Source of the DNA: Lonicera japonica
Lineage: Eukaryota; Streptophyta; Magnoliopsida; Dipsacales; Caprifoliaceae
Direction: 5' to 3'
Assembly (NCBI GenBank): GCA_021464415.1
Contig: CM038467.1
Location: 49,512,309-49,576,308, forward strand
Length of the DNA: 64,000 nucleotides
The position numbers and the translations under genes were made by a program. The notes below the pieces were generated by a model. That model made no database searches. It was given only the letters and a program-made list of their open reading frames with translations, and had not been told where the DNA came from. Of this stretch, positions 11,802 to 22,928 are shown piece by piece (within the stretch, counting starts at the first letter, position 1; the number at the start of each line of letters is the position of its first letter).

Positions 11802-13745
11802 TATAATATAAAATCTTGCATCATTAAAGAAAGAATAATGGTAACTCTGGCTGCTTTTTTCTTATATAATCCAGCCAATCTAATTTGATTTTCAAAATAG
11901 ATATACAAGATAACTACTCATCCCTAACACCTTACTAACTATGCCTTTTACGTCAAACAATGTACTAGCACTCACACTGCGACACTCTCAACCGCACTCT
12001 AGCTGTAAGGCTATAAGAACAACGTACAAACACGAATGCTTGCACTTGCCAACGAACTTGTCTGTGAGACCACGACACTACTCATCCCTAAAAGAGCATC
12101 TTAAATTTGTATGACTGCTACTTTAAAAATGTTGAGTGAAAACAAATCCCTATCCAATAGTACACTCCAATTTTGAAATCATTGTCCGATATCCAATATG
12201 AGGCTGTTAATAATCACAAGTAACAAATTTTTTGAATAATTAAAATAAATGGCCCCCCAGTATTTACAAGGGAATCTTTATATTCTACCTTCACATCTTT
12301 ACCCTCTTTATCATTTTGGTGGGAAGTTTAGAGTTGAAAGTATCTTGTCAATGCAATTTCAAAATATGAAACCATATCGATAAGGTGTGATTACATACTC
12401 CCAAAGTGGGTATAATCGTATAAATGGGAAACAAAGGAAACCATAACTCAAACCAACAATGGTTAACTAATTAACCAATAAGTTAACAACTTAGGAAAGG
12501 AAAGGAAATGGATAGGGTCCATTATATTAAGGAATAACTCAATAAATAAAACCCTTTATCTATTGTGTGCTTGCCCAAAGCATTGTTTGGAAACTTGATG
12601 TGCGTTGAGGTTAGGCAGAGGGTGTGTAAAATAAGGCTAAAGCATTAAAGGCTTTGCACCTTGTTGGTGTGAGGGCTATGCTTCAAGGCGTAAAGCGCAT
12701 CAAGGCTTAAAGGCTCACGTTTATTTTATGCATATAGTTTCATCATATTTCCTTCTCTGTTTATGTTTCAAAAAATCCTAGACCTACTTCATAATAAAAG
12801 CTGTAGTTCAATTACAAAACAAATTAGAAGGGATATATTATACAAATGTTAACATAAATGAAAGCTATGGTAGTTAGGCAGCTTCATTATAGAATGTCCG
12901 GATGTTCCCAAAGCTTCTTTCTAATCGACTATGAGGACTCTTAGAAAGAAGGAAAACCACCTTATGTACCATACTGTCTTACCTTTTTTAAGAACAAATT
13001 GGCTGACTTCCTAGCTTTTTTATTCAAAGAAGCCAAACAAGGAGAGGAAAACACTGAAACAGACGAGAAGGGCCCTAACAAAATGGAGTACTTGCACCCA
13101 CTCTTGACCTGCCGGCATACTTTGTTAAACGACAAAGAATATATGACAGTGAACTATTGGTTGTGACCAAAATGAAAACAAAACAAAAATTCATTGTGAC
13201 AAATGTAAAAAAAAAAGTATGTTACCCAAATTGTAGAAAAGTGTAAAGTTCATTATACTTTTTGATCATTTAGCCTATTTTAAGTTAAAATCCTAATCGA
13301 AACCTAACACAAGTGGTATTTTAGATTTTAAAGACTATATTACAAAGAAAAATGATAACACGTGCCCTTAGGTCATCTTCAACGTATGTGGTAATAAGGC
13401 ATACTTGCCTTTTTTGTTTTGTCTACATCGCATCTGTAAAAATTGAAAATATGTAGTGTAATAGTGTAGTGGAAAGGTAAATATACCCTAGTATTACATC
13501 ATCCCCCGCGCTATGTTATGTACATCGCGGGGTGTAATTTCCTTCATGTACAATGGACATTGCATTGTGGGAGTCTTTTTTCACTTAGGCAGGATGGATA
13601 TTCCATCGTGGGAGAGCCACAATGGACAGAATACTGCACGAGAATTTTTCCTGCCAGGTGATACTTTGTACATCGCGTGGTGTAATTTTCAAATTTTGAA
13701 ATATTTCCATTATGTAATAACGACTCTTTCATTACTTTTTATAAT
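11802..13745. other. Intergenic DNA, no gene seen
   Basis: AT-rich with scattered homopolymers. A segment at 12600-12720 is rich in AAGGCTTAAAGGC-type words that recur near 35330, possibly a shared decayed repeat. No coding evidence. Confidence 0.5.
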
Positions 13746-13753
13746 TATAAATA
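13746..13753 (+). promoter_or_regulatory. TATA box upstream of PIF ORF1 pseudogene
   Basis: TATAAATA lies 120 bases before the ATG at 13873, with a CT-rich leader between. Position and sequence fit a plant core promoter. Confidence 0.5.
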
Positions 13754-13872
13754 GACCCTGAGATTTTTCAAATTTCAGAAAACTTTCAACAGCTTTGAAA
13801 ATATTTTTTTTTCTCTTTGCTCCATATTCTCATACTTGTTCTCATACACCTAAAGCTTATCATTACTTAATT

Positions 13873-14873
13873 ATGTCTAGCGGTCAGGAAGCTAATATGA
13901 CTATTTCTTAGGACGAAGCTTTGTGCAGTGCCTATATTAGTGTAAGCATAGACTCTGTACAAGGTGCAAATCAAATTGCATAAAGATTGTGGGAAGTTGT
14001 TACTGCCAAATACCACGAGCAAATCGAAATTTTATTCTGAGGACCTTAGCATCTCTTCAGTTGTGATTTTAAGTTATTAGTACTTCGGTTGTCTATTTTG
14101 TTGCCAAATTATCACAAGCAATGACTAATCAATGAAGTAGAACAAATGAAATAGATTGGGTAACTTTTATTTTTAATTTATTTTGTTTATAATTATAGAT
14201 GAGAACATAAATTATTTATTTAACATTATACTTCTTGTTTTGGTCTTACTTTAAAGTAGGCAAGGGTAGCTCAAAGAGCATACCTTAATAATAAAAAACA
14301 AAGCTTTCCCTTTTGATCATTGTCATCAAATGTTGAAGGACCACCAACTTTTAGTTTGACTATAACATCTTAGAACACTACTGTTACGGACCATATGATA
14401 ATACCGTTGGTACATTCTTCGATTAATGTAGGCGACGATTCTTCCTCTATTACCATTGAAGGTTCGGATTCAAATAGGCCAATGAAAAGGAACAAAGCGA
14501 AGTTGGACAAAAAAAAAGGAAGGGAAAAGCTAAATCATTGGCTTCCGAAAAGGCGAAACATGAGAGATTTGAGTCGTTTAATAAAGTATATGAAGAAAAG
14601 GCTGCAACAAATGCAAAAGGTAATGAAAATTTGTGCCTTCACGTGGAGCGTTTAAAGAATTTTAGAGGAGATAAAAAGACAAAGAAATATCCATGAAGAA
14701 TCTGGGCAAAATAAAGAACTAGTGTTTGCCGAAGAAAAATGCGTTAAACGTCAATGGATTTGACGCATATGAATGACCAACAACGAAAGTTATACAACTA
14801 CCATCATCAAGAGTTTCTTAACTGAAGACGCCAACAAGCTTTGTAGAACTATCCGGACAATCAGTACTTTTGA
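13873..14873 (+). pseudogene. PIF/Harbinger ORF1-like (Myb/SANT, NAM-associated) pseudogene
   Basis: Reading all three plus frames recovers the whole order of a PIF/Harbinger ORF1-type protein. It starts MSSGQEANM with DEALCSAYISVSIDSVQG, the trihelix/SANT phrase (W)xxxEDxxLCxAYxxVSxD. Around 14270-14330 comes KNKAFPFDHCHQML, the usual second helix region. Then at 14395-14500 comes an acidic SSSITIEGSDSNRPMKRNKAK stretch, and DLTHMNDQQRKLYNYHHQEFLN ends the protein, matching the D-x3-M-x-E-Q-R-x-Y tail of the NAM-associated C-terminus. At least three in-frame stops and two frame changes break it. In working elements ORF1 binds DNA and assists the ORF2 nuclease. No ORF2 lies next to this copy. 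Confidence 0.6.
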
Positions 14874-16165
14874 GTCATGCTTTTTATGGCTTTTTATTTT
14901 AGTACTTTAATGTAATTTTATAGCTTTCCATTTATAATATTGGTTTTATGAAATGTAACTTCAAGCAAATATGGTATTTATTTCATAGGGATTAACTTAA
15001 TAAAACAGAAAATACATTCTTCAGATAAGTAAATAAAACCTTAATAAAGTTTAACATTACATAAATATAAAACTACTTATCCGTCTTCTTTGTCCTACGA
15101 ATTAACATCATCTAGATAAGTTTTTTATTCTTTAATTTCATATTCTTTAAACACGTGATCTTCCCAATCCGTATGCCAAAAATCCTCGATAAATACTAAG
15201 TTTGTAGTGATACGCAATAGTTCTCCTTGTCATTCTGCGCAGGCCTTTTACATTCTTCTGCTTGTTGTAGCAAAACCACATAATACGATGGTCGCTTGGC
15301 TAACGAAGGTAGTAACTAAAATTTAGGATTGAATTCCATATTTTCCATCATAGTTAAGAATAACTCACTTGGGACATACTTCCAGAAGTAGTTATCAACC
15401 CACTCAAAATCCCCTCTCCTTGCCAATTTTAGCTTTTTATTAATCTATCGAGAAAGATGAATCTTGCATAGAGTTTTAGTTGCAAAAACATGTGGGCTAA
15501 TTCTACCACCATCTTCATAATTTGCTAAAATTTTCCTCCATTTTTATTCAATTTCCTCATCCATGATGATGGTTTTTGTTTTACGTATAAAAGGGGGAAT
15601 GGTGTATTTTCATTTAATAATTTAATTATTATTTATAAATGAAAAGATGTACTATAGGATGAGAAAATCTTAGAAAAGTCTAAGATTGGATAATGAAAAT
15701 CTAATTAAATAGGATAAAAAATCTATACATATCTATGAATGGATAAGAAAAACTGAGCAAAATCTAAGAAAGGATAATGACATCACACACGGATGCTGAG
15801 ATGAGTAGACCAGACTCTGAAAACTTAAGTGAAGTTACAAATCATATAGTAAGCAGTGACTGGTATTTCAGATTCTCTCCATTTCACATGAACATGTACT
15901 TATTTTAAAATTAAATTATTAAATTATTTTTACAACTCTTCTATAAATTAGAGGTTTTTACATTCTTGGTAAATAAAGTGAAAATGGCTTCTGGGAGTTT
16001 CCATTCCATTCAACATTGTCTTTACCCATTCAATAACCTATTTTCCTCAAAAGAGTAATTTGAATTGTGCAATGCTTGGAACTGTTAGGTTTATATTTTT
16101 AGTTGGCTTGAATCCGATGCCAAAAGCACATTTTCCTTTGTAATTGTTTAAGCCGAAATGAAGAT
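14874..16165. other. Intergenic DNA with an unidentified minus-strand coding-like remnant
   Basis: Between about 15600 and 15080 the minus strand gives a stretch that reads like decayed protein: WRKILANYEDGGRISPHVFA, then RGDFEWVDNYFWKYVPSELF. It has two or three stops. I do not recognise it. The rest is AT-rich with a short inverted repeat near 15670-15690. Confidence 0.35.
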
Positions 16166-16170
16166 GCGAC
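16166..16170. repeat. Target-site duplication GCGAC (left, one mismatch)
   Basis: Pairs with GTGAC at 24471-24475. The single difference is C to T at a CpG, as expected from deamination. Confidence 0.75.
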
Positions 16171-17713
16171 TGTTGACCTAAGGTCGTAATCTTATCTTGA
16201 TAATAACAATAAATCAATCATATATAATTTAATATGTTTCTTGATATAAGTATACAATTCATTTACGTGGAAAATTCAAGAAAAACATGACAAGGATCAA
16301 TCTTTCACTATTCGATCATTGGACAAGACAAGGAAGATCAAATTTCTCAATGCAAATCATGAAGCACAAAGGATCAAAAGACTATATGAAAATCTTCAAA
16401 TGAAGATCAATCCGAAGAAACAAATCAAAGCATTCGAAGACTCGTTAATTCAGTAATTGAGTGAGTGCTTAAGATTTATGTAAAGTTACTTTATTGATCA
16501 AATCCTTATAGCTCAAATGTATTCATGCATATTTTAAAGATTGATTCAAACAAGGTTGAAATTGAATTTATTTGAAAAACATCATTTTACAAAGACCGAG
16601 TTTGAAAATAAATTCATATTAATTTTAAATGATCATATTTTAAGCTCTAATAAAAATAGATATCTTATCAACATATATTTGAGGTTCACAAACCATTAGA
16701 ATTGTATTTGGAACTACATTGTTAAATTGCAAAAATATTTTTATTTTTTACATTTAAAATTCGCTCAATTTTCGCACAGTTTTGATCCAACGGTACGATG
16801 GAGGCCTTCCCGAACTCCGATCATTTTGAAATTTTTACAGTAGTTAGACAACATCTCTTGTCACTGTTGACTAAAATTTTAGCATGATCCAACGGTCTAA
16901 TTGGGAGAAATTATCAAACTAAATTTGAATTTTTTGTCAAAACTAGCTGTTGGAAAGTTTGAAAATGTATAACTTTGACCCAAAACCTTTCTTAATCATC
17001 CCCAGCGGCCATATGGTTTTGCAAGCTATATATATGAGGTCCTATACATGTTTTAACATACCTTGAATCATTCTAATACTCTATTATTCATATATTCAAA
17101 TATACAAAGATTCAAGAACACATTTTGATCAATTTTTCATCTTTTGAGCTATATATTTTTGATCAATCTTGATAACTCTAGTGTGAGCTTCATTTGTAAT
17201 CTTCAAATACATTTGAGAGTTATTGTATTGGTGTGTATCATCACAAATAATTCATTCTTTATTTCAAAAGAGAGTTTGTCTCTTTGTAGAGCAAGAGAAC
17301 ATATCTTGTGAGAAGTATAGTGTGTATAATTACATTGTGAGTGTTGTGTGCATAACAACATTTGTATTGAGGTTTGATCTTCACCCGAAGAAGATTGAAT
17401 AGTGAAAATTCTTGGGGAACTAACCGAGCGCGGATGTATGGTTGAAGAAACCGAACCGTGAGGACAAAAAGTCTCGAGCTTCAAATTGGTTTAATCTCTC
17501 TAAACTCAAGCTCTCTTTTCATTGCTATATTATTACTTGTATTTTGAGATTGCTTATTTGCTTGTCGTATGATTGATTATTTGAAATTGATTATTTCCTT
17601 GATATTGTTGCTTAGCTAAGTTGCTTTGCTTAAACATTTTAAAAACGTTTTAATTCCGCATTAAGTTTTTAAAACCCTATTCACCCCCCTCTAAGGTCAT
17701 TATCCGACCAACA
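16171..17713 (+). repeat. 5' LTR of SIRE element
   Basis: 1543 bases, TG...CA ends, about 97% identical by eye to 22929-24470. Differences cluster in the first 100 bases and in the centre. Confidence 0.95.
17027..17034 (+). promoter_or_regulatory. LTR TATA box
   Basis: TATATATA followed by GAGGTCC. It is conserved in the 3' LTR and placed about 860 bases into the LTR. This is the likely U3 core promoter. Confidence 0.55.
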
Positions 17714-17715
17714 AT

Positions 17716-17726
17716 TGGTATCAGAG
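17716..17726 (+). other. Primer-binding site (initiator Met tRNA)
   Basis: TGGTATCAGAG begins three bases after the LTR end. It is the standard complement of the plant initiator-methionine tRNA 3' end and primes minus-strand DNA synthesis. Confidence 0.9.
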
Positions 17727-17769
17727 GTTGTACTCTTATTTTGATTTAACAATCTTAGAGTTTACGATC

Positions 17770-18722
17770 ATGTCTATATATCAAGGAACCGGTTTTTCCG
17801 AAGATCTCTCTACCCATAGACCACCTCTATTTGATGGTAAAAATTATAGCTATTGGAAAAGTAGATTGAGTATATTTTTACAATCTAGTGATTTTGAACA
17901 ATGGAGAGTTGTACTTGAAGGACCTTATGAAATTACCAAAAGAGATGATAGTGGAAAAATTGTTCCTAAGAAAGTGATGTTAAGAAAATTCAATATAATG
18001 CTAAAGCCTTAAATGCTTTAAATTGTGCATTAAGCATCGATGAATATAACAAAACTTTTAGTTGCAAAACGGCCAAAGAAATTTGGGATAAACTTAAGGT
18101 TACCTACGAAGGAACCACTCAAGTTAAAGATGATAACATAAATAGGCTTGTTCATGATTATGAATTATTTAAAATGGAGCCTAATGAATCTCTTGCTTCC
18201 ATGTATAGTAGATTTTCTATTATTACTAATGATTTGGATCTTCTTGGAAAAGCTTATTCTAATGAAGATAAGATAAGAAAAATTCTTAGGATTCTTCTAA
18301 AGAAGTGGCGTCCAAAAGTGACGGCGATTCAAGAAGCAAAGAATCTCAAAACAATCAGCATGGACGAGCTTTTAGTATCTCTAAAAACTCATGAGAAGGA
18401 ACTTCAAAGAGAATAAGAAGCGGATACAAAATCAAAGAAAACTTGAGCTATCAAAACTATCCAACATGAAGATAATGATGTATCAATGGATGGTGATGAA
18501 GACATGGCGCTTCTATCTAGAAAATTTATAAAATTTCTAGCTAGGAAGAAAAATTCTCAAGGAAAGGATAACAAATATCCATCATCCTCTAGAAGAAACA
18601 ACGATCGATCAAATCAACAAAGAGGAGAAAATGAAGAAATCAAAAAGTGCTATCATTGTCATGAACCCGGTCATATCAAGCCAAATTGTCCCATTAGAAA
18701 GAAGGAGAAAAGGGATAAATGA
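17770..18722 (+). pseudogene. gag: SIRE gag (broken)
   Basis: Gag forms the particle and binds the RNA. The start MSIYQGTGFSEDL is followed by RPPLFDGKNYSYWKSRL, the usual copia gag opening, then the UBN2-type core with KTAKEIWDKLKVTYEGT and a zinc knuckle CYHCHEPGHIKPNC at 18648-18689 (C-x2-C-x4-H-x4-C, complete). It is disabled by a frameshift near 17985 and by stops at 18414-18416, 18444-18446 and 18720-18722. The frame resumes cleanly after each stop, so the stops look like point changes in what was one gag-pol frame. Confidence 0.9.
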
Positions 18723-20844
18723 AATAAAGTATTCAAACAAGTGAAGCATGCACTAAAAGGAACATGGAGCGATTCCGAAGAAGGAGAATCGGATGCCGAT
18801 TCTAGCGATGAAGAAACGACCAACCTTTGTCTTATGGCAAATGAAGATGAGGTAAATTCTAACCATAGCTCATTTAGTGATAATTTTGATGATAATGAAA
18901 ATGTGCATAATGAATATGATGAACTATTTACCATGTTTGAAGAATTACATATTAAATTTGAAATTCTCTCAAAAAAATATGCAAGCCTCAACAAAGAAAA
19001 TTTTATTACTTCTGCCAAATGCGAAACTTTAGAAAAGGAAAATATTGGGTTTAAAAAGGAAATCAACTATTTGAAAAAGGGAAAAGAAAGGGATACTTCA
19101 AACTTACTTGCACTAGAAAATGAGGATTTGAAAGAAAAAGTAAAAGATTTAACTAATAGTCTAACCAAGTTCACAAATGAAAAAGATAACTTGGATAAAC
19201 TATTGGGTGTACAAAGGTGTGTCTTTGATAAATCCGGTTTGGGTTATAATCAAATCCATAACCAAAAGGATTACAAAAATTTCTTCAAAACATACATACC
19301 TCATAATCTCACTAATCTTTGTTCATTTTGTGGAAGAAATACTCATAATGCACATTCTTGTTATTACAAAGAAAAGAATTTTGCTAAAAACAAACTTGCT
19401 TGGATTCCTAAAGGAACAACTATGTACACGAACCCCAAAGGACCCAACTTATTTTGGGTACCAAAAGAGAAGTTACTTAAGATTTTGGTGTATGTTTGCA
19501 TGAGAGCAAAAGCTAGCAAAATAAAGTGGTTCTTGGATAGTGGATGCTCGAAACACATGACGGGAAAAAAGAGAAATTTCTTAAGTCTCACTCCTAAACA
19601 AGGAGGCAACGTTACATTTGGAGACAACGCCAAAGGTAAAATCATTGGTATAGGTAAAGTTGGTAATAAATCTTCTTATATTGATAATGTTTTACTTGTT
19701 GACAATTTAAAACATAACTTGCTTAGTATTAGTCAATTGTGTGATAAAGGTTATGAAGTTATTTTTAAATCCGAATGTTGCATTGTTAAAAATATTAGTG
19801 ATAATTCTATCTTGTTTGTTTCTTATAGATCTAATAACGTATATACTCTTGAACTTGATGATTTGTCTCAACAAGATGTTAAATCTTTATCTGTGTTAAA
19901 TGATATTTCTTGGTTATGGCATAGAAGATTAGGTCATGCTAATATGGATTTAATTTAACTTGGTAAACAACACAAATCTTCCTTTAAATCTAAGAAAGAT
20001 ATTACTACTACTAGACCACTTGATATGTTACATTTAGATTTATTTGGACCTAATTCGGTTGCTAGTTTAGGTGGTAAATTGTATGCCTGTGTGATTGTTG
20101 ATGATTTTTCTAGATTTACTTGGGTATTTTTTCTTGCTCATAAAAGTGAAACACCTCATGTATTTGCTAAATTCTGTAAAAAAATTCAAAATGAAAAAGG
20201 TACTTCTATTGTACATGTTAGAAGTGATAGAGGTAGACAATTTGATAATATTGATATTGAGAATTTTTGTGATGGGCATGGTATTAATCATAACTTTTCG
20301 GCACCTAGAACTCCTTAACAAAATGGTGTGGTTGAAAGAAAAAATAGATCTCTTCAAGAGATGTCTAGAACCATGTTACATGAACATTCTTTACCGGAAT
20401 ATTTCTGGGCGGAAGCCGTTAATACCGCATGCTATGTAATTAATCGTGTTATTATTCGTAAAAAGTTAGATAAGACACCTTACTAATTATGGAATGATAA
20501 GAAACCTAATATTGCATATTTTAAGGTTTTTGGATTGTAAATGTTTCATTTTAAATGATCGTGATCATTTAGGAAAATTTGATGCTAAATCCGACGAAGG
20601 AATATTTCTTGGATATGCTACTAATAGTAAAGCTTATCGTGTTTATAATAAGAAAAGCTTAGTTGTTCAAGAATCTATGCATGTTGTTTTTGATGAATTT
20701 AATCCTTTTGCACCCATAGTGCATTCCAATGATGATGTTGAAATTGTCCAAAAAGTTTCGGATATTCAAATTAATGATACATCTAAGGAAGAACCATCGA
20801 GTGCTCAAACTTCTTCTAAGGAGATAGAAAGTAAGGGCGAATAA
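18723..20844 (+). pseudogene. pol: SIRE pol, protease-integrase part (broken)
   Basis: An acidic, coiled-coil-rich linker opens the region. The aspartic protease site DSG is at 19536-19544 in WFLDSGCSKHMTG. The integrase begins with HRRLGHA, and its core shows CVIVDDFSRFTW, RSDRGRQFDN and GVVERKNRS, which carry the three DDE residues. Stops lie at 19956-19958, 20316-20318 (just before the QNG of the third catalytic motif), 20484-20486 and 20842-20844, with a frameshift near 20530. Around 19958 the frame jumps from the LGHA phrase almost directly to GKQHKSSFKS. The usual stretch of about 30 residues with the CxxC half of the HHCC zinc finger is missing. The integrase could not fold normally even without the stops. 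Confidence 0.9.
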
Positions 20845-20877
20845 AACTCGAATGATTTACCTAATAGTTGGAAATTT

Positions 20878-22518
20878 GTGTCCAACCACCCTATTGATCA
20901 AATTATTGGAGAGCCATCTAGTAAGGTCATGACTAGATCATCCTTAAGAAATGTTTGCAATAATGTGGCATTTGTTTCTCAATATGAGCCTAAAAACGTA
21001 AATGAAGCCGAACAAGATGAATCTTGGATGATGGCTATGCAAGAAGAGCTTAATCAATTTGAGAGAAATAAAGTGTGGACACTTGTTCCCAAACCAAATG
21101 ATCATACTATTATAGGCACTAAATGGGTATATCGGAATAAAAATGATGAAAATGGTGTTATTGTTAGAAATAAAACTAGACTCGTTGCCAAAGGATACAA
21201 TCAAGAGGAGGGCATTGATTATGAAGAAACATATACACCCGTTGCACGTTTAGAAGGTATTCGCATGTTACTTGCTTACTCTTGCTTTAAAAATTTCAAA
21301 CTATATCAAATAGATGTGAAAAGTGCTTTCTTGAATGGATTTATTGAAGAGGAAGTTTATGTGAAACAACCTCCCGGATTTGAAAATTATACGCATCCGA
21401 ATTACGTATTTAAATTGTCTAAAGCATTATATGGCTTGAAACAAGCACCTAGAGCATGGTATGATAGATTAAGTTCATTTTTTCTTAATAATAGATTTGT
21501 TAGAGGCAAAGTAGACACTACTTTATTCATTAAGAATCATGTCAATGATATGCTACTTGTGCAAATTTATGTTGATGATATTATTTTTGGTTCTACTAAC
21601 GACAATCTTTGCAAAGAATTTTCTACTTGTATGCAAAAGGAATTTGAAATGAGCATGATGGGAGAGATGAATTATTTTCTTGGATTGCAAGTAAAGCAAT
21701 GCAAAGATGGAATCTTTGTTAATCAAGAGAAATATGTGAAGGAACTCTTAAAGAAGTTCGACATGAAAGGCGCTAAATCAATGAGTACGCCTATGAATTC
21801 AACGTTGAAACTTGACAAAAACGAAAGTGGTAAAAGTGTCAACATAAAGAAGTGTCGAGGTATGATCGGTAACTTACTTTATTTGACGGCTTCTAGGCCA
21901 AACATCATGTTTAGTGTGTGTCTATGCGCACGATTCCAAGCGGATCCAAAAGAATCCCACTTACACACTGTAAAACGTATATTTCGTTATCTTTTCGGCA
22001 CTAGTTCTTTGGGTTTGTGGTATCCAAGAAAAAACACATTTAACCTAATAAGTTATTCCGATACGGATTTTGCGGGTTGCAAAATTGATAGGAAAAGCAC
22101 TAGTGGCACATGTCATTTTCTAGGACACACACTAGTATCTTGGTCAAGTAAGAAACAAAATTCGGTGGCCCTTTCAACGGCCGAAGCCGAATACGTGGCG
22201 GCCGGAAGTTGTTGTGCACAAACTTCATATATTAAACAACAACTAGAAGACTTTGGAATTAGTCTTAGCCACATTCCCATTAAATGTGATAACACAAGTG
22301 CTCTTAGCTTAACCAAGAATCCCATACAACATTCGCGTACTAAGCACATTGAGATAAGACATCATTTTATTCGTGATCATGTGCAAAAATGTGGTGTTGA
22401 TATTGAATTCGTTAACACCGAATCGCAATTTGCGGATATTTTCACTAAACCACTCTCGCACGATCGTTTTTATACTATCCGTCGTGAACTTGGTATGACT
22501 AGAGCTTGTGACATCTAG
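20878..22518 (+). CDS. pol: SIRE reverse transcriptase-RNase H (open, 546 codons, orphaned from gag-PR-IN)
   Basis: This is the only long intact part of the polyprotein. It holds the RVT_2 opening (EELNQFERNKVWTLV), KSAFLNGFIEEEVYVKQPPG, QAPRAWYDRL, the catalytic YVDD box at 21568-21579 and FLGLQVKQ. The RNase H region follows with YSDTDFAGCKIDRKSTSG, SWSSKKQNSVALSTAEAEY and DNTSALSLTKNP. All expected acidic residues are visible. The upstream frame is the same one, separated only by the stop at 20842. The first Met here is not a natural start, because in an intact element the domain is released from a polyprotein by the protease. Confidence 0.9.
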   Translation: MSNHPIDQIIGEPSSKVMTRSSLRNVCNNVAFVSQYEPKNVNEAEQDESWMMAMQEELNQFERNKVWTLVPKPNDHTIIGTKWVYRNKNDENGVIVRNKTRLVAKGYNQEEGIDYEETYTPVARLEGIRMLLAYSCFKNFKLYQIDVKSAFLNGFIEEEVYVKQPPGFENYTHPNYVFKLSKALYGLKQAPRAWYDRLSSFFLNNRFVRGKVDTTLFIKNHVNDMLLVQIYVDDIIFGSTNDNLCKEFSTCMQKEFEMSMMGEMNYFLGLQVKQCKDGIFVNQEKYVKELLKKFDMKGAKSMSTPMNSTLKLDKNESGKSVNIKKCRGMIGNLLYLTASRPNIMFSVCLCARFQADPKESHLHTVKRIFRYLFGTSSLGLWYPRKNTFNLISYSDTDFAGCKIDRKSTSGTCHFLGHTLVSWSSKKQNSVALSTAEAEYVAAGSCCAQTSYIKQQLEDFGISLSHIPIKCDNTSALSLTKNPIQHSRTKHIEIRHHFIRDHVQKCGVDIEFVNTESQFADIFTKPLSHDRFYTIRRELGMTRACDI

Positions 22519-22914
22519 TTTGATTAAATATATATATATATATTTCTTAAAGACAGAAAGCTATCTTTGTAAAGGAAAAAGTCAAAATATACAGCGCCCC
22601 CCGCGTGTATCTAGAATCGACCGCCCTCGCATGGCCTAGATCCCTTTTTGATGTTGGCATAGGGGGAGAAAATGTGTGTGTGGTATTGGTGTTGTGGTAA
22701 GATTTTAAATGTTTTTTTTACATTCACACTTTTGAAAAGTTTATTTATAAAATATATATATATATTAGTTTTGGTTTTAAAACTATCTCAAATATTTGCA
22801 ATATTTTTTAAATTGTCATCTTTGCATAAATTGAGGGAGAGCATATTATTTATTTATATTTATATACTATTTATGCTTCTAATTGTAAACACACATTAAT
22901 TTATTGTCATCATC
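22519..22914 (+). other. SIRE 3' untranslated region with an upstream purine tract
   Basis: About 400 bases between the pol stop and the PPT. It contains TA microsatellites, a short GC-rich patch (22592-22640) and TTGGCATAGGGGGAGAAA near 22660. That purine run resembles the true PPT and is typical of this clade. There is no env-like reading frame. Confidence 0.7.
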
Positions 22915-22928
22915 AAAAAGGGGGAGAT
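22915..22928 (+). other. Polypurine tract
   Basis: AAAAAGGGGGAGAT directly abuts the 3' LTR start. It primes plus-strand DNA synthesis. Confidence 0.85.

Noticed and set aside
18671..19066. 131-codon minus-strand frame, and similar frames at 19364-19645, 20067-20357 and 22113-22349
   Set aside because: These are antisense shadows of the SIRE gag-pol region with no recognisable domain.
22519..22914. Env-like third ORF of the SIRE element
   Set aside because: Only about 400 bases lie between pol and the PPT. The one frame (22672-22899) is AT-rich with no transmembrane or coiled-coil pattern beyond simple composition.
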